Of a stretch of DNA of 64,000 nt, positions 27,162 through 36,030 are shown in pieces. The translations under genes were made by a program, and so were the position numbers. Numbering within the stretch: the first letter of the stretch is position 1; each line of letters starts with the position of its first letter. The notes beneath the pieces were generated by a model. That model did not search any database. It saw only the letters and a program-made list of their open reading frames with translations, and was not told the DNA's origin. Origin of the DNA: Lachnospiraceae bacterium GAM79 (lineage in GTDB: Bacteria > Bacillota > Clostridia > Lachnospirales > Lachnospiraceae); NCBI GenBank assembly GCA_003584705.1, contig AP018536.1:930001-994000 (forward strand). Reading direction: 5' to 3'.

Positions 27162-28895
27162 ATGACAGCATTATTAATTGTTTTGGCCGCTATCGTATTA
27201 TTGTTTATCGGCTATGTGTTCTATGGCTCCTGGCTGGCAAAACAGTGGGGCATTGATCCTACCAAGAAGACTCCTGCTATTGAGAAGGAGGATGGTGTAG
27301 ACTATGTTGCAGCAAAGCCCGCCGTACTTATGGGACATCATTTTTCCTCTATCGCCGGAGCAGGCCCGATCAACGGACCGATCCAGGCTTCCATCTTCGG
27401 ATGGGTTCCCGTATTCCTGTGGTGTATTATCGGTGGTATTTTCTTCGGCGGTCTGCAGGACTTCGGATCTTTATTCGCATCTATCAGACATGACGGTAAA
27501 TCTGTAGGTGAGATCATCGAGGATTCCATGGGATCCAGAGCAAAGAAGCTTTTCATCATCTTCGCACTTCTGGTATTGATTCTGGTAATCGCTTCCTTCG
27601 TTAACATCGTGGCAGGTACTTTCCTGACTGTGGCAGACGAAGCCGGCAAGACCGCTTTCGGTTTTGTGACCAATCCTACCGGTAACCAGTCTACCGCTAT
27701 GATCTCTTTGTTATTTATCGTTCTGGCTGTTATTTATGGTTATGTGACCAACAGAATGGGTGTCAAGACTCTGCCCGCTACCATCGGTGGCATCATCGGT
27801 ATCGTACTGATCACTGTTCTTGGCTTGAACGTTGGTTTTGCAATGAACCGTATCGCATGGATCGTATTCGTAGGTGTGTACATCGCTGTAGCTTCCCTGG
27901 TTCCCGTATGGATCCTGTTACAGCCCCGTGACTATCTGTCCAGCTTCCTGCTGTACGCTATGATCGGTCTGGCATTCATCGGTGTGGTTGCAGGTGCTTT
28001 CACCGGTACTGTTGCTTTCGATATTCCAGCTTTCACCAGCTGGGAGCCCAAGGCAGGACAGACCCTGTTCCCTATGCTGTTCATCACTGTAGCATGTGGT
28101 GCATGTTCCGGTTTCCACAGCTTGATCGCTACCGGTACTTCTTCCAAGCAGTTAGCTAACGAGAAGGATGCCAAGGCAATCGGTTACGGCTCCATGCTGA
28201 TCGAGTCTGCTCTGGGTATCATCGCTCTGGTAGCAGTCGGTGCAGTATATCAGAAGTACTTAAACGGTGAGTTCGGATCTCCCGCAGCTGCATTCGCTGC
28301 AGGTATCGCATCCATGTTCGGTACCGAGACTTCCAAGGCATATGGCACCATTTACGCACTATTAACTCTGTCTGTATCCGTATTCGCGCTGACCAGTCTG
28401 GATACCGGTACCCGTCTGAGCCGTTTCATGTTCTCCGAGCTGTTCCTGAAGGAAGGCGAGGCTACCTACAAGGATGCCAAGGGCGCACGTAAAGTGCTGG
28501 CTCATCCTCTGTTCGGTACTGTTTCTATGGTACTGATCGGTTGTATCCTGGGTGGTCTGTCTCTGAGCCAGATCTGGGGTCTGTTCGGTGCAGCCAACCA
28601 GTTGCTGGCAGGTATCGCACTGATGGCAGTAGCTGCATGGCTGGGTGAAGTTGGTAAGAACAACAAGATGTTCTACTTCCCTATGGTATTCATGCTTGCT
28701 GCAACCCTGACCAGCCTGGTGATCACTGTAATCAACAAGTGTAAGGCTATCGGCGCCGGCACCGCTGCATGGGGTGACTGGTTCCAGCTGTTCTTCGCAA
28801 CTGCAATGGCAGTGCTGGCAATCTTCCTGGTAGTGGAAGGTGCACAGACCTTCGCTAAGCAGATGAAAGAGAAGAAGGCTAAGAAGGCTGCTTAA
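27162..28895 (+). CDS. cstA: CstA-family carbon starvation transporter
   Basis: Polytopic membrane protein of 577 residues with many hydrophobic helices across its length. Family motifs are present: GHHFSSIAGAGPINGP (about 59-74), FGGLQDFGSLFASIRH, ACGACSGFHSLIATGTSSKQ (about 310-330) and LDTGTRLSRFMF. CstA/BtsT proteins import pyruvate or peptides under carbon limitation. The coding sequence shows a narrow, apparently optimised codon choice, which hints at high expression. A GGAG site precedes the ATG. A paired repeat GAATTGC...GCAATTC (27081-27111) lies in the upstream region and may be regulatory. Confidence 0.93.
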   Translation: MTALLIVLAAIVLLFIGYVFYGSWLAKQWGIDPTKKTPAIEKEDGVDYVAAKPAVLMGHHFSSIAGAGPINGPIQASIFGWVPVFLWCIIGGIFFGGLQDFGSLFASIRHDGKSVGEIIEDSMGSRAKKLFIIFALLVLILVIASFVNIVAGTFLTVADEAGKTAFGFVTNPTGNQSTAMISLLFIVLAVIYGYVTNRMGVKTLPATIGGIIGIVLITVLGLNVGFAMNRIAWIVFVGVYIAVASLVPVWILLQPRDYLSSFLLYAMIGLAFIGVVAGAFTGTVAFDIPAFTSWEPKAGQTLFPMLFITVACGACSGFHSLIATGTSSKQLANEKDAKAIGYGSMLIESALGIIALVAVGAVYQKYLNGEFGSPAAAFAAGIASMFGTETSKAYGTIYALLTLSVSVFALTSLDTGTRLSRFMFSELFLKEGEATYKDAKGARKVLAHPLFGTVSMVLIGCILGGLSLSQIWGLFGAANQLLAGIALMAVAAWLGEVGKNNKMFYFPMVFMLAATLTSLVITVINKCKAIGAGTAAWGDWFQLFFATAMAVLAIFLVVEGAQTFAKQMKEKKAKKAA

Positions 28896-28938
28896 TATAA
28901 GCGCAAGATACAAAAGATAAATAAAGTTAAGCAAAGAG

Positions 28939-28976
28939 AAATCCCGGAGACTGTGAAAGGCCTTCGGGATTTTTAT
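28939..28976 (+). terminator. Terminator of cstA
   Basis: AATCCCG pairs with CGGGATT around a long loop, followed by TTTTTATT. It also separates cstA from the converging EAL gene. Confidence 0.75.
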
Positions 28977-29037
28977 TGTGTATGCGGGGACCGCAGAAGC
29001 GGTGTCCGGAATAATAATGGATGCGGCAATCGCAATA

Positions 29038-29559
29038 TCAGCCCCGCGTAAGGAACCGGGGCAATTCTTCAATGGGAATCGGCTTGGAGAACTTATAGCC
29101 CTGTAAATAATCTGCATGACTGATGATACACAGTTCTTCCTGGGCATCGGTCTCTACACCTTCGTACAGTACCTTGTAACCCAGACGCTCAAAGGCGGTA
29201 GAGAAGTAATCCAGCATGAAGCGGGAATTGGCATCCTGATCCGCCATCAGTAAAAGGCTTCTGTCGAATTTGACCACATCCAGTTTCAGGCTTAAGATCC
29301 GGTCGAAATTGGAATAACCGGTTCCAAAATCATCCAGATAAGTACATACCCCCAACTGTTTGAACTCACTGACGCATTCCTGTACCAGTTCGTATTCCGT
29401 ATCGTTCTGGGACTCCGTAAACTCAACGGCAATGGTGTGGAAGTCGATTCCGGCGGCTCGTACGATGGATTTGAATTCTTCCATGAAGTCCTTTTCGCCC
29501 AGCTCTTCCACAGAAAGATTTACGGATACACGGGAGATCTGATAGCCCTCATCTTGCAT
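29038..29559 (-). pseudogene. C-terminal part of EAL-domain protein, separated by amber stop
   Basis: In the same frame as the gene at 29560-30963, separated from it only by TAG (29560-29562). It encodes 173 residues of an EAL c-di-GMP phosphodiesterase domain: VSVNLSVEEL (metal-ligand Asn), VEFTES, YLDDFGTGYSNF, LDVVKFDRS, YEGVETDAQEE and DYLQGYKFSKP. All expected catalytic residues of this half are retained, so the break looks recent. An ATG directly after the TAG could allow restart, but the half-domain alone should not be active, because the E-x-L residue is in the other part. Confidence 0.85.
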
Positions 29560-30963
29560 CTACTTGATCTGCCTACAGGTCTTATTCAGAATGATCATGC
29601 TGAGGCGGTGGATGTAGCCGTATTTTTCTGCCAGAGGAATAAAACGATCCGGGAATACCAGTCCTGTCTGTGGCAGACGCAAACGCATCAGGGATTCTGC
29701 GGTATCGTAAGTACCCGTGTGGACATTCCGTACCGGCTGACAATAGACCAGAACGCGTTCGTCATCTAAGGAGCCGTGTTCCGCAATATCCTTCAACTGG
29801 GACTTGATATAATGCATTTCTTTATAAGTCTGGTAATCTTCTTCCCCGAAGACACGATAGGAATTCTGCGCTACTTTTTCGGAAAAGTAATTGAATACCT
29901 CGTAGAACTGTTCCAGATTCTCACAAAAGTCCAGATGGTCGAAGAGTACCAGCTTGTAGGGAAGCTTATATTCTTCATAATATTTCTGGAACACCTTTTT
30001 AATCAGGGATACTGCCCTTTCTGTGGCATCCGGGATATTGTGGCTGTCCACTGCCAGTACGAAGAAGCTGGTGGAAGGATTGAACAACATACCCTTTCGA
30101 AAATAATCCGTCCAGAAGCTGTAGAACAGCTTTCCCATTTCCTCTGTCATGACGTATTCGAAATCCATGTCAAAGCGCAGGCACAGGTAGTAGGTATCCT
30201 GAGCGGTCTGTCGCTGCTGGCGCAGATATTCATCCAAGGATGCGGAACCCAGGGCACCGGTCTTCGGGTCGTAGGCGTTGGCATGGAGCATGTACAATAC
30301 CACCAGAAGCGGCAGAAAATAGGTTGTGGCCAGGAAAGAAGTCGTATTCATGGCAGCTTCCATGACTACGATCAATCCACAGACCGTCTCAGTAAATATC
30401 AGCATATGGAACAGTGCGGTAGGAAGTCTGCGGCGGTAGCGAACCAACAGAAAGAGGATCACCGCCAGATACAGAAGATATCCGACCATAAAAGGAGTGG
30501 ACAGGATATTTTCATACCAGATTCCGTAATGATCCTGATGAAATCCCCAGCCGGTCAGAGGAGATGCCAGATCGGCAACTCCGGTCACCACAAGGATGGC
30601 GAAGGACAGAAAGGTATATTTCCTGCCGATATTTTTCGGGAAGACGATCAGTATTTTCAGGTAAGCAATATAGAGACAGAACAGGGACAGAAGACTGATA
30701 TGGTAGACGGCCCGGAGGATCCAGAGAAGGGTGTTCTGTCTGGAAAAAAGGTCGGCATAATAAAAGGCGATATTGGAAACTGCGGCAATGAAAAGCAGGG
30801 CAAAACAGGCCTTGAAGATCCGAAAGGTCCGGCTCTGTTTAATGAAAGTCTGTCGGATCAGTAACAATGCCAGAAGACACATAACCACCAACAGAAAATC
30901 TGCCACGGGAGAGTAACTGTGGATGACGATATGATTTGTGGATAGTAACAGGTTCAACCCCAT
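29560..30963 (-). pseudogene. Membrane GGDEF-like/EAL protein, N-terminal part ending at amber stop
   Basis: The start at 30963 is chosen because GGAGA lies about 8 bases upstream; the open frame continues to 31086. About 230 residues form seven or so membrane helices, then a degenerate GGDEF-like region (FDMDFEYVMTEEM...) without a GGDEF motif, then the EAL start with AESLMRLRLPQTGLVFPDRFIPLAEKYGYI. The frame stops at TAG after NKTCRQIK. Related EAL proteins usually have a Trp there, so a TGG to TAG change is the simplest cause. An intact protein would be a membrane c-di-GMP phosphodiesterase, relevant to the motility genes nearby. Confidence 0.85.
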
Positions 30964-31107
30964 AAAAATTCTCCTCTCTGGTAATGTAGAAAATGAACAA
31001 ACAATATAAAATGAATTTACAATATACCATAAGAGGAGAAATTTGTCAGTGGGGCAGCTGTGGGAAATTAGTCCTATTTTGAGCAAATGGGAAAAATTGT
31101 AATAGAT

Positions 31108-31950
31108 TTAATGTTCGAAGAATGCAACGGCAACAGCACCCGGGCCCACATGGGTTCCGATGGTGGCACCCAGAGTGCTGACGGGAAGCTCCTTGGCATA
31201 ATCCTTCCAGAGATGCTCACTGTCGTGAATGTATTTCTGTAAAAGTTCGTCACTCAGACCGGTATAGCCCAGACAGAAGGGCTTGGAGAAGTCCACGCCG
31301 TCCGCTTTTTCAATTTCACGGATGAGGAAGTTACTGCCGTTTTTGGAACCACGGGCTTTTCCCAGCATAATGATCTCACCGTCTACGACTGCTACCACGG
31401 GCTTGATGGCCAGAGCGCCCCCGATGAATGCCACAGTGGGGGAGATACGGCCCCCTTTTTTCAAGTATTCCAGAGTGTCTAAGAGTCCCATGGTGTGGAT
31501 CTTATGCTTTTGCTCTTGCAGAACGCTTACGATCTCTTCCGCGGTCATTCCCTGCTTTTTCAGCTGCAGGCCGTATTCTACCAGAATCTGTTCCCCAATG
31601 GTGGCATTCAGACTGTCTACGACGAAGACTTTGCCTTCATAATCCTCGGCAGCGATCCGGGCACTCTGGCAGGTGCCGGACAGCTTGCTGGAAATAGTAA
31701 CCACAATGACAGTTTCTCCGGCCGATACAGCTTTTTCGTAGGCTTCTTCGAAGACTGCGGGAGATACCAGACTGGTGGTGGGCAGAGTATCACATTCGAT
31801 CAGTTTCTCATAGAATTCCTTATGACTGATGGTGACACCGTCAGCATATTCCTCCTCACCGAAGCGGATATGCAGGGGGAGAATCGTGACGTCCTCTCTT
31901 GAACTGTTCATATCGGATGCGGAGTCCGTGATAAAACGTATTTTTTCCAT
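31108..31950 (-). CDS. DegV-family fatty-acid-binding protein
   Basis: Cytoplasmic DegV/FakB protein of 280 residues. Motifs are ITDSASDM at the start, the ligand-loop TSLVSPAVFEEAYEKA, TISSKLSGT.QSA, and IGTHVGPGAVAVAF at the end. FakB proteins hold a fatty acid for the kinase FakA, feeding lipid synthesis; which role this copy has is unknown. A CAGGAAACA site precedes the ATG. It lies 153 bases downstream of the MarR gene on the same strand. Confidence 0.92.
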   Translation of the reverse strand: MEKIRFITDSASDMNSSREDVTILPLHIRFGEEEYADGVTISHKEFYEKLIECDTLPTTSLVSPAVFEEAYEKAVSAGETVIVVTISSKLSGTCQSARIAAEDYEGKVFVVDSLNATIGEQILVEYGLQLKKQGMTAEEIVSVLQEQKHKIHTMGLLDTLEYLKKGGRISPTVAFIGGALAIKPVVAVVDGEIIMLGKARGSKNGSNFLIREIEKADGVDFSKPFCLGYTGLSDELLQKYIHDSEHLWKDYAKELPVSTLGATIGTHVGPGAVAVAFFEH

Positions 31951-32103
31951 AATTGTTTCCTGTACTTTCTATATATAGTTATGATGAATATTCTTTCGGG
32001 CGGAAATGCGCCGGGGCATCCATCGGGATGGACATACGACATCGTTCATGTCACCTTGCTGTTAATTCTGTTGGAAAGCCGGTCAGGGTGAGTTGCGGAT
32101 GGA

Positions 32104-32574
32104 TCATTTCTCTGTGGGATGCTTGACAGAAAACTCTGTAAGATACTGCTCCAGATTATGGGAGATCCGTTCCAGAGAGTCATAGAGATTCAACCGTTGT
32201 TCTTCCGTCATGCCATCACCGCCGTGAGCCAGTGCGGAATAGATCCGGGAACTGATCTTTTTGACTACAGTATTGCCTTCTTCTGTCAGATAATACAGTG
32301 TGCGGTAGGAACGTTTATGTTCCGGCAGCTCGCAGGACACCAGCCCCTTGGAACTCAACTGGCTTAAGGTACGGGAGATGGCGGCCTTGTCTTCCTTACA
32401 CAGCTCCGTCAGCTGCGTGGCGGTCAGCCCTTCCGGGTGCTTTCCCAGATAATACAGACACATGGTATAACCGGCTTTTAAGTCCATCTGTCCCATTTCC
32501 AGTTCTTTCAATTTTTGCAGATAACGGTGCAATTCTGTGATAGATACCACAAATCTTTCAAAACGATCCTGCAT
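32104..32574 (-). CDS. MarR-family transcriptional regulator
   Basis: DNA-binding regulator of 156 residues. ATG 32574 is used because CAGGAGGAA lies directly upstream; the longer frame to 32628 lies over the promoter. The winged helix-turn-helix is at about residues 45-115 (EGLTATQLTELCKEDKAAISRTLSQLSSKGLV), with the wing R-YRTLYYLTEEG. Two similar 14-bp inverted repeats flank its promoter, so autoregulation is likely. It may also control degV downstream. Confidence 0.9.
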   Translation of the reverse strand: MQDRFERFVVSITELHRYLQKLKELEMGQMDLKAGYTMCLYYLGKHPEGLTATQLTELCKEDKAAISRTLSQLSSKGLVSCELPEHKRSYRTLYYLTEEGNTVVKKISSRIYSALAHGGDGMTEEQRLNLYDSLERISHNLEQYLTEFSVKHPTEK

Positions 32575-32594
32575 GAAGGTTCCTCCTGTAAAAT

Positions 32595-32648
32595 GTTGAC
32601 ACTGCAACAACTTTATGAAGTGTAACACAAGGATGTTGATAAGTCAAC
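32595..32648 (-). promoter_or_regulatory. marR promoter with paired operator-like repeats
   Basis: On the minus strand TTGACT (32642-32647), 17 bases, TACACT (32619-32624). GTTGATAAGTCAAC (32635-32648) overlaps the -35 and GTTGACACTGCAAC (32595-32608) lies in the leader; both have the form GTTGn..CAAC, centres 40 bases apart. This is the layout expected for MarR autorepression. Confidence 0.6.
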
Positions 32649-32660
32649 AAAAAGAAGGGC

Positions 32661-32693
32661 AAAAAAAATACCTTATCCATTAAGATAAGGTAC
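32661..32693 (-). terminator. Terminator of the coiled-coil protein gene
   Basis: On the minus strand ACCTTATC-TTAATG-GATAAGGT is followed by ATTTTTTTT. Confidence 0.85.
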
Positions 32694-32706
32694 TGATAAG
32701 AATAAA

Positions 32707-33318
32707 CTATGCAATTTCCAGCCGCTGCTTTATTTTTCGGACATCATTTTCCAATACATTAAGCCGGACGCGAACCAGTTCATCATCTTCTTTTACTTTT
32801 AAGGCCCGGTCGAATTTTCTGGATAAATCTAAATGAGCTTCTGCAATTGTACAGATATTACGACTGACTTCATTCTCAAGAGTCAACTCCATATTGGTAA
32901 GGCGATTCGCCATAGAGAGCTGACCGGATTCCAGATTGGTAAGGCGCTGTTCCATGGCAATCTGACCGGATTCCAGATTGGCAAGGCGCTGTTCCATGGC
33001 AATCTGACCGGATTCCAGGTTGGCAAGGCGCTGTTCCATGGCAATCTGACCGGATTCCAGATTGGAAACACGTTGTTCCAAAGAATCGAATCTTTGCTCC
33101 AGTGAATCAAGTCGCTGCTCCACCCTGTCGAGTCGCTGTTCGACCTTATCAAGTCGCTGCTCCACCCTGTCGAGTCGCTGTTCGACCTTATCAAGTCGTT
33201 GCTCCACCCTGTCGAGTCGCTGTTCGACCTTATCAAGTCGTTGCTCCACCCTGCCCAGTCGTTGGTCTATACTTTCTAATTTAATTACTATCGTCTCTAA
33301 TAATTCCCGGTTGGTCAT
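32707..33318 (-). CDS. Heptad-repeat coiled-coil protein
   Basis: Protein of 203 residues, almost all coiled coil. Residues about 14-80 are near-perfect heptads of VEQRLD[KR]; residues about 84-140 are 14-residue units NLESGQIAMEQRLA repeated three to four times; the end is a helical, charged tail. There are no membrane or signal segments. Function is unknown; such proteins act as spacers, oligomerisation rods or phage-type structural proteins. An AGGAGG site precedes the ATG. The DNA is tandemly repeated, so copy number may vary between strains. It has its own promoter and terminator. Confidence 0.8.
   Translation of the reverse strand: MTNRELLETIVIKLESIDQRLGRVEQRLDKVEQRLDRVEQRLDKVEQRLDRVEQRLDKVEQRLDRVEQRLDSLEQRFDSLEQRVSNLESGQIAMEQRLANLESGQIAMEQRLANLESGQIAMEQRLTNLESGQLSMANRLTNMELTLENEVSRNICTIAEAHLDLSRKFDRALKVKEDDELVRVRLNVLENDVRKIKQRLEIA
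32922..33260. repeat. Two sets of in-frame 42-bp tandem repeats
   Basis: One 42-base unit recurs from 32922 to about 33060 and a different 42-base unit (itself two related 21-base halves) from 33108 to about 33250. Both are multiples of 21 and keep the heptad frame of the coiled-coil protein. They are coding repeats, not spacers. Confidence 0.85.
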
Positions 33319-33339
33319 GAATTCTCCTCCTGTACATGT

Positions 33340-33368
33340 ATACTAGCACAGTTCAAAAGTGTTGACAA
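33340..33368 (-). promoter_or_regulatory. Promoter of the coiled-coil protein gene
   Basis: On the minus strand TTGTCA (33363-33368), 17 bases, TAGTAT (33340-33345), about 20 bases before the start codon. The remaining ~160 bases up to the next promoter hold nothing I can support. Confidence 0.6.
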
Positions 33369-33534
33369 TTGGGCAATATAGAGAAAAAAGCGATTGTGAA
33401 TTATTACAACAAAAAATATGATAAATGGATGATAAGCCCCAAAAACATGATATATCCAAGGAAAAAGAGTACGGCAAAATAAACAATGCCGATTGGAACG
33501 GTAGAAGAGCCAGAGAGAGCGGCTACGGTATGGA

Positions 33535-33563
33535 TTGTACTGCGTATTCGTTTATGCTATGCT
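33535..33563 (+). promoter_or_regulatory. Promoter of the nucleotidase-kinase fusion gene
   Basis: TTGTAC (33535-33540), 17 bases, TATGCT (33558-33563), about 115 bases before ATG 33677. Confidence 0.5.
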
Positions 33564-33676
33564 AAATAGCAGAAGTATTCCGGAAACGGGAATGCACAAT
33601 GTGCAAAAAGCATAATGCACTAAAATCACATGGTGTGATAGATCGTATTGAACATAGAAAGAGTGAGGACTACAGC

Positions 33677-34801
33677 ATGCTCAGACCCAGCATCGGTATT
33701 GATTGGGACGATGTTACCGCCCCGTTTAACAGTATCGCCATCCGTATGGCAAATGAAAAATATCATCCGAAGGAACCCTATCGCATGGAGGAAATCACTT
33801 CCTGGGCCAACGAAGGGCGGACTTCGGTGATCAAAGAATTCTATAACGATCCGGAACTGTACCGAAGGCAGATCCCGACCGAGGAGACGAAACGAGGGAT
33901 CCGCAGACTGATGCAGATCGCGGATGTCTTTTTCATTACTGCGGTGTCACCACATTTTATGGGAGTGCGGGCAGAACAGATCATGACCCAGTTCCCGGAG
34001 CTTCCACCGGAAAATATTATTCTGGGAAGTGCCAAGGATCGTGTCCATTTTGATATTGTGCTGGATGATGCCATCCACAATATTCTGGAGAGCAAGGCGG
34101 AGTATCCGGTGCTGATGCGGAAGCCCTGGAATGCCAAAATGACGGGGCTGTTGTCCGTAAATACCATGGCGGAATTTGTCTCTCTGGTGAAGCAGATCAT
34201 GAAAGCATCCACTTCTAAGACAGAGAAGATCACTGCTCCGGCGGTGCTGGCCCTGGTGGGGCCGTCCGGCTCCGGCAAACGGGAGATTACGGAAGCTTTG
34301 TGCGGTAGCCGCGGGACAGGCGCGAGCGAAAGGACAGAGAGTGGGGAGATTTTTGTCCGCCCGGTGAACTACTGCACGGAACCGGGGCGCTACGGCCACA
34401 AGTACGTCCCGGAGGAAGCCTTCGACCGGATGAACTTTTTTGAAAAAACGGCTTATGCCGGGGTACGGTACGGCACCAGAAAGGAAGACATTCAGACCTT
34501 GCTGGATCAGGGAAAGTTTGCGGTGATCCCCGTGGATATGTGCGGTGCCATTGCCATGAAGCGTTCCTTTCCCACCCATATTATCTATGTGGCGAGAGAT
34601 AAAGAAAAGCTGATCGCCGATATCATTGATTCCGACTATGACACCGAGGAAAAGACACTTCGGATCCTGTCTATCGATGCGGAGAAGCGTAATCGCAAGA
34701 TCTGTGATTATGTGATCCATAATGATACCATAGAAGGGGAACGTGTCAGCGGAGCGGAAGAAATCCGGCGGCTGATCCTGCTGGAAGGCGAAAAATACTG
34801 A
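33677..34801 (+). CDS. Fused 5'-nucleotidase (NT5C, HAD) and guanylate-kinase-like protein
   Basis: Protein of 374 residues with two recognisable parts. Residues 1-180 resemble 5'(3')-deoxyribonucleotidases of the HAD superfamily: IGIDWDDVTAPFN at the start (D-W-D nucleophile motif) and SAKDRVHFDIVLDDAIHNI near 115-135. Residues about 190-374 resemble guanylate kinase: P-loop GPSGSGK at about 195-201, a nucleotide-recognition stretch with GHKYVPEEAF, then YGTRKEDIQTLLDQGKFAVIPVD. One half would remove and the other add phosphate on nucleotides, so the fusion may tune a nucleotide pool or have lost one activity. ATG 33677 has TGAGGA 7 bases upstream. It sits before araR with no obvious link. 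Confidence 0.82.
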   Translation: MLRPSIGIDWDDVTAPFNSIAIRMANEKYHPKEPYRMEEITSWANEGRTSVIKEFYNDPELYRRQIPTEETKRGIRRLMQIADVFFITAVSPHFMGVRAEQIMTQFPELPPENIILGSAKDRVHFDIVLDDAIHNILESKAEYPVLMRKPWNAKMTGLLSVNTMAEFVSLVKQIMKASTSKTEKITAPAVLALVGPSGSGKREITEALCGSRGTGASERTESGEIFVRPVNYCTEPGRYGHKYVPEEAFDRMNFFEKTAYAGVRYGTRKEDIQTLLDQGKFAVIPVDMCGAIAMKRSFPTHIIYVARDKEKLIADIIDSDYDTEEKTLRILSIDAEKRNRKICDYVIHNDTIEGERVSGAEEIRRLILLEGEKY

Positions 34802-34883
34802 AATGTACCGGGGAGCGATACCCGGAAAACGGAATAGAGTTGCACAAAACCGGATAGAGAAGGAGCGGGGCGGACGGATACGT

Positions 34884-35966
34884 ATGGAAGAAAAACAGCT
34901 GAAATACTATAAAATGCATCATGATTTACAGGAACAGATCCGACTGGGAGAACTGCGCAGCGGTGACCGTGTTCCCTCGGAGAACCAGCTGGCCGCCGCT
35001 TATCAGGTGAGCCGCCAGACCGTCCGCAAGGCACTGGCCATTCTGGAACAGGAGGGATACATCTATGCGGTACACGGGAAAGGCACCTTTGTGTCGGAGC
35101 GGGTCCGCCCGGAGCATAAGTCTCACAACATTGCCGTGGTGACCACCTATCTGTCGGATTATATTTTTCCCCGGGTTATTCAGGGCATCGATGAAGTTCT
35201 TACGGCACAGGGGTATAGCATTTTATTAAAAAATACAAGAAACTCCCGGAGCCAGGAGGCACGGTGTCTGGAGGAACTGTTGCAGAAGGATATCGACGGG
35301 GTCATCATCGAACCCAGTAAGAGCCAGATCAGCTGCAGACATCTGCATCTGTATGAGCGGCTGGAAGAATACGGAATTCCCTATGTGTTTATTCAAGGCT
35401 GCTTCGACCAGATGGAAGACAAGCCCCAGGTGCTGATGGACGATTGCAGGGGAGGTCATCTGATCACAAAATATCTCCTGGATACCGGGCATCGTGATAT
35501 TGCCGGAGTGTTCAAGGCAGATGACATCCAGGGACAGAACCGTCACCGGGGCTATGTACAGGCCCTGCAGGAAGCAGGTGTCCTCTACGATCCGGACAAG
35601 GTGATCTGGTTCCATACCGAGGATCGTAAAGTCCACCCACAGGAGGGAATCCGGCGTCTGATCTCCAAGGGAACCAGACTCGACAGTGTGGTCTGTTACA
35701 ATGACCAGATCGCCATGCAGGTCATCCCGACGCTGACTTCACGGGGGATTCGCGTCCCGGAGGACATTTCCGTCACCGGTTATGACAATTCCTACATGGC
35801 CATCGGCGGAGGTTTTCAGCTGACCACTATCGTTCATCCCCAGGAAAAACTGGGAGAAATGGCGGCACAGCTGTTACTGTCACTGCTTCATGGGGAATCT
35901 CTGGGACCGGAAGAGAGAAAGATTCTCATCCAGCCGGAGCTTGTCGTAGGAAATACAACTTGTTAG
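34884..35966 (+). CDS. araR: AraR-type arabinose repressor (GntR head, LacI-like sensor)
   Basis: Transcription regulator of 360 residues. The GntR winged helix is at about 10-75 (LRSGDRVPSENQLAAAYQVSRQTVRKAL). A periplasmic-binding-like sensor follows (NIAVVTTYLSDYIFPRVIQGI ... DISVTGYDNSYMAIGG). This architecture is that of AraR, which releases DNA on binding L-arabinose. The start at 34884 gives the normal AraR N terminus; the frame is open to 34803 but that part is not conserved-looking. araA follows by 64 bases, with a palindrome between them that overlaps the araR stop. Confidence 0.9.
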   Translation: MEEKQLKYYKMHHDLQEQIRLGELRSGDRVPSENQLAAAYQVSRQTVRKALAILEQEGYIYAVHGKGTFVSERVRPEHKSHNIAVVTTYLSDYIFPRVIQGIDEVLTAQGYSILLKNTRNSRSQEARCLEELLQKDIDGVIIEPSKSQISCRHLHLYERLEEYGIPYVFIQGCFDQMEDKPQVLMDDCRGGHLITKYLLDTGHRDIAGVFKADDIQGQNRHRGYVQALQEAGVLYDPDKVIWFHTEDRKVHPQEGIRRLISKGTRLDSVVCYNDQIAMQVIPTLTSRGIRVPEDISVTGYDNSYMAIGGGFQLTTIVHPQEKLGEMAAQLLLSLLHGESLGPEERKILIQPELVVGNTTC

Positions 35967-35984
35967 CAGAAGCATACAAGTTGT
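35955..35984. promoter_or_regulatory. Putative AraR operator
   Basis: ACAACTTGT and ACAAGTTGT form a perfect 9-bp inverted repeat with a 12-base spacer. It begins inside the last codons of araR and lies 47 bases before araA. AraR boxes of B. subtilis are of the form ATTTGTAC-GTACAAAT; the half-site ACTTGT resembles this. No T-run follows, so it is not a terminator. Confidence 0.55.
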
Positions 35985-36030
35985 AATATGGTAATATCGA
36001 AATTGTATTCAACTACAGGAGGTATTACTT

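Noticed and set aside
29776..30864. Plus-strand open frame of 362 codons
   Set aside because: It is antisense to the EAL protein gene, has a composition unlike real proteins (Gln/His-rich) and no ribosome site.
33060..33284. Regularly spaced repeats that look CRISPR-like, and plus-strand Cys/Ser-rich open frames over them
   Set aside because: The repeats are tandem 21/42-base units without unique spacers and encode heptads on the minus strand, which has a promoter, ribosome site and terminator. The plus-strand frames are by-products of the repeat.
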